Assembly: GCA_964645005.1 (NCBI GenBank)
Contig: CAZXYS010000012.1
Coordinates: forward strand, 1 to 64,000
DNA: 64,000 nucleotides
Reading direction: 5' to 3'
Source: CAZXYS01 sp964645005
Lineage (GTDB): Bacteria; Bacteroidota; Ignavibacteria; Kapaibacteriales; UBA2268
A program made the translations under genes and the position numbers. The notes beneath the pieces are model-generated. The model saw nothing but the letters and a program-made list of their open reading frames with translations, searched no databases and was not told the origin of the DNA. Below are positions 25,150 through 33,766 of the stretch, piece after piece. The number at the start of each line of letters is the position of its first letter. Position 1 is the stretch's first letter.

Positions 25150-26172
25150 ATGAAGATAAAAAATCTTTCAGTTGACGATCTTACCGGCAAGCAAAAAGCC
25201 GCAGTGCTTTTGATGTCGCTGGATGTTGACGTAGCCTCGAAAGTTTTCAAGGAACTCGAGATGAAAGAAGTCGAGCAGATTGCTGTGGAAATCACCAATA
25301 TGCGCGATCTGCCGCCGAAAGTCGTCGAGGATGTCATCGAGGAATTCTATCAGTTGATGACAGCCCAGAATTATATGGTCGAGGGCGGCTTGGATTACGC
25401 TCAGGTGTTGCTTGAAAAGAGCTATGGCTATGAGCAGGCAAAGGAGATAGTAGAGAAGATCAGGGTTCTAACGACCGTCCGTGGTTTCAATATTCTTAAA
25501 AAATCTGATCCGCAGCAGCTTGCAAATTTCCTGAGCAAGGAACATCCGCAAACGATAGCGCTTATACTTTCGCATCTGCCGGCTGATATGACTGCAGATG
25601 TGCTTGCTGAGTTTAACGATGAACTGCGCTCGGAAACTATCATGAGAATAGCCAAGATCGGAAAAGTCTCGCCCGAGTTGGTTTCTCAGATCGAGCATGT
25701 GGTGGATCAGATTGCCGAGTCAACTCTATCCGAAAATCTCTCCGCTCAGGGCGGAGCACAGATGGTGGCTAATATTCTTAACAAGAGCCAGAACGCAAAC
25801 GCCAAGCAGATGATCGAGAATATCGAGGATAAGGACTATGAACTCTCAACGCAGATAAAGCGCCTGATGTTCCTCTTCGAAGACATTGTGCTTATCGATG
25901 ACCGCGGCATTCAGAGAGTTCTGCGCGAGGTCGAGAAGCAGGATCTGGCGATGGCGCTTAAGGTCGCCGATGAGAAGGTCAAGGAGAAGATCTTCAAGAA
26001 TATGTCAGAGCGCGCTGCCTCGGTTGTGAAGGAAGAGCTTGAGTTCATGGGACCGGTAAAACTGAAAGATGTGGAAGCCGCGCAGATGCGGATTGTCGAT
26101 ATTATCAAGGATCTCGAGGATAAGGAAGAAATCGCTATCGGCGGTCGCGGCAGACAGGATGTGTTTGTGTAA
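25150..26172 (+). CDS. fliG: Flagellar motor switch protein FliG
   Basis: 340 residues. It couples the stator to rotor rotation and sets direction. The conserved EHPQTIALILSHL motif begins at residue 131. The MGP-type hinge segments and the charged C-terminal torque helix (DRGIQRVLREVEKQDLAMALK at about 255-275) are present. Length is normal. The N-terminal domain should bind the C-terminal helix of FliF encoded upstream. Confidence 0.97.
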   Translation: MKIKNLSVDDLTGKQKAAVLLMSLDVDVASKVFKELEMKEVEQIAVEITNMRDLPPKVVEDVIEEFYQLMTAQNYMVEGGLDYAQVLLEKSYGYEQAKEIVEKIRVLTTVRGFNILKKSDPQQLANFLSKEHPQTIALILSHLPADMTADVLAEFNDELRSETIMRIAKIGKVSPELVSQIEHVVDQIAESTLSENLSAQGGAQMVANILNKSQNANAKQMIENIEDKDYELSTQIKRLMFLFEDIVLIDDRGIQRVLREVEKQDLAMALKVADEKVKEKIFKNMSERAASVVKEELEFMGPVKLKDVEAAQMRIVDIIKDLEDKEEIAIGGRGRQDVFV

Positions 26173-26184
26173 ACCACTCCTTTA

Positions 26185-26270
26185 TCCCCTCCTTAGTAAG
26201 GAGGGGAAAGATTTTTGCTCTCGTTCCAACGCTCTGGCGTTGGAACGCAATACGGGACGCTTTAGCGTCC
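26185..26270. repeat. Cluster of three hairpins between fliG and fliH
   Basis: Hairpin 1 (26185-26205) has arms CCCCTCCTT/AAGGAGGGG and is followed by AAAGATTTTT, so it could terminate weakly. Hairpin 2 (26222-26247) has 11-nt arms CGTTCCAACGC/GCGTTGGAACG. Hairpin 3 (26255-26270) has arms GGACGCT/AGCGTCC. The sequences are unrelated to one another. Confidence 0.7.
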
Positions 26271-26310
26271 ATTTCGGACAAATAAACAACCACTATCAAG
26301 GAAGATAGAC

Positions 26311-27246
26311 TTGTCATCAGTAACCATAAAAATACCGAAGAAAATACAGGACGTAAGGGTACTCACCGAGGAAAGAGAAGAGAGCGCCGAAGGGAAAAAA
26401 TACAGATTCTCACGGGTTTACGAAGTCGGGAGCAAAGAATATGAGGCAAAAGAAGAAGATTATCAGCGGCAGAAAGATGAGCGTGTATTCTCGCAGGAAT
26501 TCACATTCTCGCATTCCAACGAGCCGATGGATATTTCCCTGGATAATTTGAGCGAAAATGAATATAAGCATGAAGAGATTGTAAACCGGGTTCAGGAAGC
26601 CTACGACCAGGGATTTGCCGACGGTCAGGAAACTACCAGCGCCACATTCCGGATACAACTGCACCACCACCAGCAATGGGTTAAAAGCATTGATGCGGTT
26701 GCAGCCGAACTCAAGAGAGAATACACAAATGCGATTGTCAATATGGAAAAATCGGTCGCCGATCTGGCGGTGATGGTCTCAGAACATATTCTCGAGCGCG
26801 AAGTTACCGCCAATTCCGACATTGTAATCGAGCAGGCGAAGAAGGCTGTTGCGGCTCTTGATGAGGGAATAATCTTCAAGATCCGCATGCATCCCGACAA
26901 CGTTGATATTCTCAAAGAAGTCAAAAGCAGCCTCGTTTCCGACCACTCAAAGATGGAAAATGTAGTGGTCACAGCGGATGAATCCGTCGATAAGGGCGGC
27001 TGTGTGTTGGAAACATCCGCAGGCGCTATTGACGCCAGCATGAAGACGCAACTGGATAGATTGCGCCAGTCCCTCTCGGATGTAAACATTCAGCCGGAGG
27101 TATCGGTCCCGACCGGCTCAGCTCTGTCCGAGGAGACATATCAGAATCATGATGAAGAAGAGGAATCGGATGATGATATCGAGGATAGCGGCGAACAGGG
27201 TTCCGGCAATGAGGAAGAAGGGGGCGAGGATGATGATGAAAACTAA
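26311..27246 (+). CDS. fliH: Flagellar export apparatus protein FliH
   Basis: 311 residues. FliH is the stator-like regulator of the export ATPase FliI. The middle (AYDQGFADGQETTS at about 90-103, then helices with SVADLAVMVSEHILEREV) and the C-terminal FliH/VATPase-E domain (IRMHPDNVDIL, DKGGCVLETSAGAIDASMKTQL) are recognisable. The last 40 residues are almost wholly Asp/Glu/Ser/Gly, an odd acidic tail. The start is a TTG with AAGGAAG 6 nt upstream; no nearby in-frame ATG fits. Confidence 0.88.
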   Translation: MSSVTIKIPKKIQDVRVLTEEREESAEGKKYRFSRVYEVGSKEYEAKEEDYQRQKDERVFSQEFTFSHSNEPMDISLDNLSENEYKHEEIVNRVQEAYDQGFADGQETTSATFRIQLHHHQQWVKSIDAVAAELKREYTNAIVNMEKSVADLAVMVSEHILEREVTANSDIVIEQAKKAVAALDEGIIFKIRMHPDNVDILKEVKSSLVSDHSKMENVVVTADESVDKGGCVLETSAGAIDASMKTQLDRLRQSLSDVNIQPEVSVPTGSALSEETYQNHDEEEESDDDIEDSGEQGSGNEEEGGEDDDEN

Positions 27247-27272
27247 TGAGTGTGATCCAAAAGTAAAAAATT

Positions 27273-27361
27273 GTGTCATAGTTCGACTCCGCTCACTATG
27301 ACACTCATATCAAGACTTGTTTTTGTCATCCTGAGAGGAGTCGAAGGATAGACAAAAACAA
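27273..27361. repeat. Nested inverted repeats between fliH and fliI
   Basis: Arms GTGTCATAG (27273-27281) and CTATGACAC (27296-27304) form one hairpin. TTGTTTTTGTC (about 27318) and GACAAAAACAA (to 27361) form the next, enclosing CCTGAGAGGAGTCGAAGG. The second has the form of the GTCATCCTGAG...GAAGGAT class of dispersed intergenic repeats. Confidence 0.65.
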
Positions 27362-27420
27362 CTTTTGAGTCAGCCTCACAATAGATAATAATAATACATA
27401 AATAACATAAAATATACACC

Positions 27421-28743
27421 ATGATCTCGCAGGAAGCGCTCGACAAATACAAAACGGCTCTTAAAAAGACGAACACACTGCAAATGAGCGGGCGTGTAAC
27501 GAAGGTAATTGGGCTTATCATCGAAAGCGACGGGCCCAAAGCGCCGATCGGCGAGGTCTGCCTGCTGAAGGACAGACATGGCAAGGTCATCAGCAAATCC
27601 GAGATTGTCGGCTTCAACAGCGGGAAGATACTTTCCATGGTGCTGGGCGATTTGCATGAGATAGCGCCCGGAGCGGAAATTGTCGCTACGGGTGAGACTC
27701 TCAGCATCGAAGTAGGCGACGCGCTTCTCGGGCGCGTCATCGAAGGGCTCGGCAGCGCTATGGACGGCAAAGGTAAGATATATACCGGCGTTCGCCGCTC
27801 TATCTATGCCCAGCCGCCGAATCCGCTGCAGCGCATGAGAATAACTTCCCCTATCGCTACCGGCATCAAAGCTATCGACGGAATGCTGACCCTCGGCAAG
27901 GGGCAGAGAATCGGCATATTTTCCGGTTCCGGCGTTGGGAAATCTACGCTGATAGGTATGATTGCGCGGAATACTTCCGCGGATATAAATGTTATCGCCC
28001 TCATCGGCGAGCGCGGCAGGGAAGTCAAGGAATTCATCGAGAAGGATCTCGGCGAAAAAGGCTTGCAGCGGTCGATAGTGGTGGTTGCTACGAGCGACGC
28101 ACCTCCGCTGGTTCGCGTGAAGGGCGCTCTGGTGGCGACATCGATCGCAGAGCATTTCCGCGATCGGGGTCTGGACGTGATGTTCATGATGGATTCAGCC
28201 ACCCGTCTCGCTATGGCGCAGCGCGAAATCGGTCTCACCATCGGCGAACCGCCCACGACCAAGGGCTATACACCCTCGGTTTTCAGCCTGCTGCAAAAAA
28301 CTATGGAACGCGCCGGCACCTCCGAGAAAGGCTCTATCACCGGCTTGTATTCGGTGCTGGTCGAGGCTGATGACATTAACGATCCCATCTCCGACGCTTC
28401 CCGAGGCATTCTCGACGGGCACGTGGTTCTGTCAAGGAAGCTGGCATCTATGGGGCATTATCCGGCTATTGATGTGCTCGAGAGCATTAGCAGGGTTCGC
28501 AATGATGTGATTGACCTCGATCATTACGAAGCCGCCGCTAAGATACAGGAAATGCTGGCAGCATACCGTAATTCGGAAGATCTCATCAGCGTCGGCGCCT
28601 ATCAGCGGGGCGTAAATCCGCAGGTGGACAGAGCTATAGCTATGAATGACAGGATTAACCAGTTCCTGCGGCAGCGCATCGACGAAGCGTCGTATTTCGA
28701 GAAGACTGTAGATGATCTTAAGAAACTTGCGGGGGTGAAGTGA
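27421..28743 (+). CDS. fliI: Flagellum-specific ATPase FliI
   Basis: 440 residues. It energises delivery of flagellar export substrates; homologous to F1-ATPase beta. The P-loop GSGVGKST is at 169-176. IALIGERGREVKEFI, MMDSATRLAMAQREIGL (Walker B region) and GEPPTTKGYTPSVFSLL are all typical. The N-terminal substrate/FliH-binding region and C-terminal domain are complete. It precedes fliJ in the classical FliH-FliI-FliJ order. Confidence 0.97.
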   Translation: MISQEALDKYKTALKKTNTLQMSGRVTKVIGLIIESDGPKAPIGEVCLLKDRHGKVISKSEIVGFNSGKILSMVLGDLHEIAPGAEIVATGETLSIEVGDALLGRVIEGLGSAMDGKGKIYTGVRRSIYAQPPNPLQRMRITSPIATGIKAIDGMLTLGKGQRIGIFSGSGVGKSTLIGMIARNTSADINVIALIGERGREVKEFIEKDLGEKGLQRSIVVVATSDAPPLVRVKGALVATSIAEHFRDRGLDVMFMMDSATRLAMAQREIGLTIGEPPTTKGYTPSVFSLLQKTMERAGTSEKGSITGLYSVLVEADDINDPISDASRGILDGHVVLSRKLASMGHYPAIDVLESISRVRNDVIDLDHYEAAAKIQEMLAAYRNSEDLISVGAYQRGVNPQVDRAIAMNDRINQFLRQRIDEASYFEKTVDDLKKLAGVK

Positions 28744-28776
28744 TTGTCATAAATTCAGGAAAACCCCCATCCTAAC

Positions 28777-28795
28777 CTTCCCCCACAGGGGGAAG
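28777..28795. repeat. Hairpin between fliI and fliJ
   Basis: Arms CTTCCCCC and GGGGGAAG around ACA. The surrounding CCCCCATCCTAACC belongs to a common low-complexity intergenic repeat type. TTTTTT follows 10 nt later, so partial termination is possible. A TATATTTG box at 28864-28871 just before fliJ fits the local -7 consensus but lacks a -33 partner. Confidence 0.6.
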
Positions 28796-28904
28796 AATAA
28801 AAGGTTTTTTACGCATAATTACTTAAAATTTTAATTTAAATTATATTTATATTAACCGATAATTATATTTGTAAATAAGTTTCTCACAAATTCAAGAATC
28901 ATAT

Positions 28905-29351
28905 ATGGCTAAGAAGTTTACTTTTCGTCTCGATCCGGTGTTAAATCTGAAGACCCACAAGGTATCGGAACAAAAGGAGAACCTCAACCGGGTGGTCAAG
29001 CAGCGCAGCCAGAAAGAAATGCAGATAGATAAGAACAGGGAATATCATTCTTCATTGCTCAAGGATGGCGCTAAATCCGCAAAAGCATCGGAACTGCAGG
29101 CTCGCTACCACCATAAAAGCTTTGTCGAGGGTGAAATCCGCAGGCTCGAGAATGAACGCTGCGACCTGATCGAAATCGAAAATCTGCGCCGCGGTAAACT
29201 AACCGAGGCGATGAAGGAAGAAAAAGTCCTCATGAAGCTCAAGGAAAAGCAGTTCGAGCGCCATCAGGAAGAAGAGAAGAAGGAAGAAACGAAAACTATG
29301 GATGAAATCGCCCGCTACAGGCATGATAAGAATTCGGATAAGTTGATGTAA
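28905..29351 (+). CDS. fliJ: Flagellar export protein FliJ
   Basis: 148 residues, nearly all charged coiled coil. FliJ links the FliI ring to the export gate FlhA and escorts export chaperones. The KFTFRLDPVLNLKTHKVSEQK N-terminus is a typical FliJ opening (F-x-F-x-L-x-x-V-L-x-x-K). Family identity rests on this motif, the coiled-coil form, the length and the position after fliI. Confidence 0.88.
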   Translation: MAKKFTFRLDPVLNLKTHKVSEQKENLNRVVKQRSQKEMQIDKNREYHSSLLKDGAKSAKASELQARYHHKSFVEGEIRRLENERCDLIEIENLRRGKLTEAMKEEKVLMKLKEKQFERHQEEEKKEETKTMDEIARYRHDKNSDKLM

Positions 29352-29374
29352 TTTATGAGATGATAATTTTGAAG

Positions 29375-29446
29375 AAACGTCATTCTGAACGGAGTGAAGA
29401 ATCCAGTACTTTTTAGATTCCTGCATTCGCAGGAATGACAAAAATG
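29375..29446. repeat. REP-like repeat between fliJ and the motE-like gene
   Basis: Reads CGTCATTCTGAACGGAGTGAAG at the start and CATTCGCAGGAATGACAAAA at the end, the GTCATTC...GAATGAC inverted form of the dispersed repeat class seen at 35140-35233 and 24880-25002. Confidence 0.7.
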
Positions 29447-29478
29447 TTAGACAAAGACATTGAAGATTTTCACAATTC

Positions 29479-30162
29479 ATGAACCAGAAGCAGCTCATAA
29501 TAATAGTAATATCGGTATTACTGTCGATGACATTGATACTCATCGGCGGATTCGTCGTCTATAAGGTCGATCCTATGCTGCTGGGGTTCCCGCCGCCGCA
29601 GGATGAACTCGCCGAAGAAATCTACGAATCCAAAGTTCAAATCAGCGAGGCGAAACTAAAAGAGCTTGAATCAGAGCTGGATGAAATGAAGGAACTCAGG
29701 AAATCCAAAGAACAGCTTGAATCTGCAAAGTCCGAACTGCTTGATTCAATCGCCCATTTGGACGAAAAGTATGCAGTCTATAAGGATTCTATGGCTAAAA
29801 TACGTCAAAATGCTCAAAATGACCAGAAACAAGCCGGTGAATTGAAGGATTCTTTAAATAAATTAGCCGCCCAAAATGCCTCTTTGAAGCAAAAAGTTGA
29901 CCGCTATAAAAGCACTATTGCCGAACAAAAGGAATATATCGAGACTGAGGTCGATTCCTCTAAACAAATTAATTTTAAAGAGTTTGCAAATATTTATGAT
30001 AATTCCGGTCCCGGCGAAGTAGCCAAAATCCTCGAGAAAATTGACGAGCGCGACGCCGCCAAAATCCTCAAAATGATGGACGAGAAAAAAGCTGGCAAGG
30101 TTATTGAAGCTATGAATTCCGAGACCGCAGCGGCTATTATGCTGCTGGGCGGGTCAAAATAG
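29479..30162 (+). CDS. MotE-like flagellar protein with MgtE_N-type domain
   Basis: 227 residues. A single N-terminal membrane segment at about 6-29, a long coiled coil at about 45-160, then a compact domain at about 165-227 (NIYDNSGPGEVAKILEKIDERDAAKIL, EKKAGKVIEAM) that matches the MgtE N-terminal/FliG-middle-like helical repeat. This plan is that of MotE/YlxF, which chaperones the stator protein MotC or acts in motor assembly in other bacteria and lies between fliJ and fliK in many genomes. The exact role here is inferred from domain plan and position. Confidence 0.78.
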   Translation: MNQKQLIIIVISVLLSMTLILIGGFVVYKVDPMLLGFPPPQDELAEEIYESKVQISEAKLKELESELDEMKELRKSKEQLESAKSELLDSIAHLDEKYAVYKDSMAKIRQNAQNDQKQAGELKDSLNKLAAQNASLKQKVDRYKSTIAEQKEYIETEVDSSKQINFKEFANIYDNSGPGEVAKILEKIDERDAAKILKMMDEKKAGKVIEAMNSETAAAIMLLGGSK

Positions 30163-30197
30163 GAAAGGACAAGGAAGTCCGCATTTTAGGAAAATAA

Positions 30198-32426
30198 GTG
30201 CATGGAAGCGCTATGATGAACCAGGTGGTCATGCCGGTAAATCCGCAGCAGGACGACAGCGGTGTAGTATCGGCAAAAAAATCGACAGGCAAAACCGGCG
30301 GGAATAGCGGGAAAACCGCTTTTTCCGAAGAAGTGTCAATTCTCGGCGCTCAGGCTGAGAAGAAGAATAGCAGCGGGGAAAAATCCACTCCTGCTAATTC
30401 GAATTCCAATGGGGAAAAGGAAATCCCATTGACCTTCGGCAAGCCGAAAAATATAGAGAATAGCAACAATGACGAGAATAAATCCCAGTCAGCCCTGAAT
30501 CTGCTGGGATTCCTGAATTTTTCCGCCGAAAAAAATAAGTCGGGAAATGGGGAAAAAGCTGAGGATAGTTCCGGCTCATCCAATAAAAATAATAACAACA
30601 AAGGATTATCCGAAGGGAAAATCCAGAGTTCATCGAATGAAGGCAGCCAGGTTAAAACAAATGAAAGTAAGACTGAAAAAGGCGATAATAATAAAGAAAA
30701 AGCTGTTAATAATAATCAATTGGATACTCCTGCTTCACTAAAGAAAAAAGCAGATGGCAAAGAGAAATCGGATAACAACAAGAAATCTCAAAATTCCGGC
30801 AATAGTAATAAAAACACCGAAAAAACAGGAAATAACGTATCTGAAAAGCTTCCGGGGATAAAAAACAAAGATAATGAAAGTGAAAATGGCTCGAACAAAG
30901 CTCTAAATGCAGATGATTCCGACAAGAATGAAGCTAAATCCGGGAAAGAAAGTTCACAAAATCACAATGAAAAGAAAATAAGTAATTCCAATAGCAAGGC
31001 AGGCTTGGAAAAAGCCGAAACTTCAAAAGAATCGAGCAAACAAAAAACAGCAGATATATCAGGTAAACAGGCTGCCAATAATAAATCAAATGAGACAGAA
31101 AAAAACAGCAGTGATAACATTTCAGGAAAGTCAGATAATTCAAAAGAATCGAATAGACAAGACACCATTAGTAAATTAAATTTTCAAAAAGTGGGCAATA
31201 ATAACCAAAAGACCGTTTTTACTGAAAATAAATCTCAAAAAAATGACAAATCCGAAAGTAATGAGAGTGGAACTAAAAAGCCGGCTTCTCAAAATGGAAA
31301 AGTCATAATTGAAAATAAGAAAGAAAATAGTGATAATGTTAAAGGTCAAAACGACGAAAGTAAAGTCCAGTCCAAACAGACTGAAAACCGCCTTGCTTCT
31401 GCTTTTTCATCGAATAAAAAATCAAAGAAAGCTGATTCTGAAAAATCAGAGCAGAATAAAGCGAAAGTTGAAGTAAAAGCTGAGAAGAACAGCCTTAAAA
31501 ATGATAAAAATGAAAATAAGAGCAAAACTGCTTTTAAAGTAAAAAATGGCAAAGAAGATTCTAAATCGGATGATTCAGTGGAAAATAAACCCAAAGTTTC
31601 TTTCAAAGTGAATAATGGAAAAGACAATTCCAAGTCTGATAAATCTGAAGAAAATAAGGCTGTTACAAATAATTCGAAAAATGAGAAATCAGATAAATCC
31701 AAAGGTCATAATCCTTATAATATAACTGAAAAGATAAGATTCAATAATCAAAAATCCGGCTCGGAAAAAAAGGAAGAATCGATTAATAAAGTAAAAATTG
31801 AGGCTGCTTCCAGTGATAATCAATCCGGGAAGAAGCCAGAAATCAAGAATTTGTCCGGTAATCGGTCGATAAGTCTGAATAAAATCAGCAATAATAATAC
31901 AGCCAATATTTTCCGGTCCGAAGGAATTACGCCCGGCAAGACCGTAACTTACTCGGATGTGCGTGCGGAAGAGATCACATCCCGCACGCTGCAACTGGTG
32001 AAGGATACGCCGGTGAACACATCGAGTTCGGCGCGTATGATACTCAAGCCGCCGTCACTGGGGACGGTTTTCGTTAATATTAATCTTACGGCGAACAAGG
32101 TGCATATCAAATTCCGCGCTGAAAGCGCCGAAGCAATTAAGAGCCTCGAAAGTCAGATCGGCGCTTTAAAAGAGAGCCTAACGCGCCAGGGAATTAAAGC
32201 AGAATCGATAGACATCCGGCACAGGCAGGACGATAATGAGCAATTTCAGCAGCAGAACTACAATTCCAAAGGACAGGAAAAACACGAAGAACAGGGCATG
32301 AGACGCAGATTCGTGAGAAGCTTTTCCAACAGGCGGTTTAGCGGCGGTGGTATAGGCGATTACGACAGCTATCCGTCCACTTTCTATGAAAATTATATCT
32401 CGAAAATAAATGGAGATAAAAAATGA
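30198..32426 (+). CDS. fliK: Flagellar hook-length control protein FliK, very long disordered linker
   Basis: 742 residues, against roughly 400 in enteric bacteria. FliK measures hook length and switches the export apparatus to filament substrates. The C-terminal Flg_hook domain is clear at about 598-690 (SSARMILKPPSLGTVFVNI, SLESQIGALKESLTRQGIKAESIDI). Residues 25-590 are low complexity, dominated by Asn, Lys, Ser, Glu and Asp, and strongly A-rich in DNA. An internal tandem repeat of about 23 residues (FKVKNGKEDSKSDDS / FKVNNGKDNSKSDKS) occurs at about 444-490. The start is probably GTG at 30198, though ATG codons follow at 30213 and 30216. It overlaps flgD by 4 nt. Confidence 0.88.
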   Translation: MHGSAMMNQVVMPVNPQQDDSGVVSAKKSTGKTGGNSGKTAFSEEVSILGAQAEKKNSSGEKSTPANSNSNGEKEIPLTFGKPKNIENSNNDENKSQSALNLLGFLNFSAEKNKSGNGEKAEDSSGSSNKNNNNKGLSEGKIQSSSNEGSQVKTNESKTEKGDNNKEKAVNNNQLDTPASLKKKADGKEKSDNNKKSQNSGNSNKNTEKTGNNVSEKLPGIKNKDNESENGSNKALNADDSDKNEAKSGKESSQNHNEKKISNSNSKAGLEKAETSKESSKQKTADISGKQAANNKSNETEKNSSDNISGKSDNSKESNRQDTISKLNFQKVGNNNQKTVFTENKSQKNDKSESNESGTKKPASQNGKVIIENKKENSDNVKGQNDESKVQSKQTENRLASAFSSNKKSKKADSEKSEQNKAKVEVKAEKNSLKNDKNENKSKTAFKVKNGKEDSKSDDSVENKPKVSFKVNNGKDNSKSDKSEENKAVTNNSKNEKSDKSKGHNPYNITEKIRFNNQKSGSEKKEESINKVKIEAASSDNQSGKKPEIKNLSGNRSISLNKISNNNTANIFRSEGITPGKTVTYSDVRAEEITSRTLQLVKDTPVNTSSSARMILKPPSLGTVFVNINLTANKVHIKFRAESAEAIKSLESQIGALKESLTRQGIKAESIDIRHRQDDNEQFQQQNYNSKGQEKHEEQGMRRRFVRSFSNRRFSGGGIGDYDSYPSTFYENYISKINGDKK

Positions 32427-33103
32427 TTGACGATATTAGCAGCTTGAGCGGCTTGGGAAGTTCCTCGTCGCAGGAGTCGAAGAAAAACTCGGGCGTTGAT
32501 AAGCAGGAATTCCTGAAGCTGCTGACATATCAGTTGAAGTCGCAAAATCCTATGGATCCTTATGATAACAAGGAATTTGCGTCCCAGTTGGCTCAGTTCT
32601 CGCAACTGGAGCAGATGACGGAGATAAAATCCCTGCTCGAGGAGCAGATAAATACGAATATGATGCTAACGCAGACCATTTCCAATACCGCGCTGCCGGG
32701 GCTTATCGGCAAGACGGCAAAAGCTATATCCGATAAAGTTTATTATGACGGCGAAGATAAAGCGACTATAGGTTTTAACAATCCCTATCCGGCGGTATCC
32801 GGCGAGATGGTCATAAAGGACAGCGCCGGGAACACCGTACGGACTATTCAGCTTGACCGGTCGCAGTTATCGCAGGGCGATCACGAATATCAATGGGACG
32901 GCAAGGCAAATGACGGAAGCGCCCTGCCCGAAGGCGAATATTCGGTCGAAGTTAATATGAAGAAGGACGGCGGCGCTGCATACTCGGCTGATACTTATGC
33001 AGTCGGCACGATCGACGCTGTACGCTTCAAGTCCGAGGGCACGCTGCTCGTCATAAGCGGCATGGAAGTTCCACTGCAAAATGTAATGGATATTTCGACG
33101 TGA
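32423..33103 (+). CDS. flgD: Flagellar hook assembly scaffold FlgD
   Basis: 226 residues. FlgD caps the growing hook. The N-terminal DKQEFLKLLTYQLKSQNPMDP and NKEFASQLAQFSQLEQM motifs at about 26-65 are diagnostic. The C-terminal part contains the FLIG-like Ig fold (GNTVRTIQLDRS, WDGKANDGSALPEGEYSVEV). It overlaps fliK (ATGA), consistent with translational coupling. Confidence 0.96.
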   Translation: MIDDISSLSGLGSSSSQESKKNSGVDKQEFLKLLTYQLKSQNPMDPYDNKEFASQLAQFSQLEQMTEIKSLLEEQINTNMMLTQTISNTALPGLIGKTAKAISDKVYYDGEDKATIGFNNPYPAVSGEMVIKDSAGNTVRTIQLDRSQLSQGDHEYQWDGKANDGSALPEGEYSVEVNMKKDGGAAYSADTYAVGTIDAVRFKSEGTLLVISGMEVPLQNVMDIST

Positions 33104-33130
33104 TTTGATTGGGAACGGAACGAAACATAT

Positions 33131-33203
33131 CAACCTTAGGGTTAGCTCTGCGGTTGAATGTCCAATTGAAAAATCAACCGCAGGGTTAACCCTGCGGTTG
33201 ATT
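33131..33203. repeat. Pair of palindromes between flgD and the flagellar operon protein gene
   Basis: 33172-33203 is a perfect 32-nt palindrome with arm AATCAACCGCAGGGTT. About 14 nt upstream, 33131-33158 is a degenerate copy of the same unit (starts TCAACC, ends GCGGTTGA). No T-run follows immediately. Such a dyad could be a dimer-binding site or an RNA hairpin. Confidence 0.75.
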
Positions 33204-33261
33204 GAATATCCATAAAATACACAGTTAAAATATTTTGTACCACAATTCGGGAGGACTATGA

Positions 33262-33648
33262 GTGCCGCAGATTGAAGGAATAAGGGTTCCTTTCATGCCG
33301 GCAGGCGGCGTTAGAGAATTACGTAAAACGCCGGCGAGACCCGGCAGCGAAAGTCAGAAGACGTCTTTCGAAGATCTTTTTCAGAGAGAACTACGGAAAC
33401 TCAATTTTTCAAAACATGCGCAGACAAGGATGATAAGCAGAGAGATGAATCTTAGCGACGCGGAAATGACAAGGCTGGAAAAAGCCGTCGATAAAGCGGA
33501 AGAGAAGGGCGTCAGAGAATCGCTCGTACTCTTCGAGGATAAAGCCTTTATCGTCAGCGTCGATAACCGCACGGTGATAACGGCTGTCAGCAAGGAACAG
33601 CTCTCATCAGGCGTTATCACGAACATAGACTCTGCTGTCATGGCATAA
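33262..33648 (+). CDS. Flagellar operon protein (TIGR02530-like)
   Basis: 128 residues. The core (FSKHAQTRMISREMNLSDAE, KAVDKAEEKGVRESLVLFEDKAFIVSVDNRTVITAV) is the conserved family found between flgD and flgE in many Gram-positive, spirochaete and related genomes; its function is not settled. The start is the GTG at 33262: GGGAGGA at 33249-33255 is 6 nt upstream. An ATG at 33258 is out of frame, only 2 nt from the ribosome site, and would give a 5-codon peptide. Confidence 0.85.
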   Translation: MPQIEGIRVPFMPAGGVRELRKTPARPGSESQKTSFEDLFQRELRKLNFSKHAQTRMISREMNLSDAEMTRLEKAVDKAEEKGVRESLVLFEDKAFIVSVDNRTVITAVSKEQLSSGVITNIDSAVMA

Positions 33649-33766
33649 CATATCTGGGGTTGGACCCATCTTTGACCGGTGGGAGACCCCGCGGATTCGG
33701 AACGACGGAAGAATTCGCAAGCATTTAAATCAAGGATGATTCACTAATTAACCAGGAGGGTTAAAG

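Noticed and set aside
26185..26205. A strong terminator splitting the flagellar operon after fliG
   Set aside because: The stem is good, but AAAGA interrupts before the T-run and fliH follows directly with a good ribosome site. Kept as a hairpin, not called a true terminator.
27276..28262. Long open frames on the minus strand opposite fliI (up to 259 codons)
   Set aside because: They lie fully antisense to a strongly conserved fliI, overlap each other in different frames, and show no recognisable domain or ribosome site.
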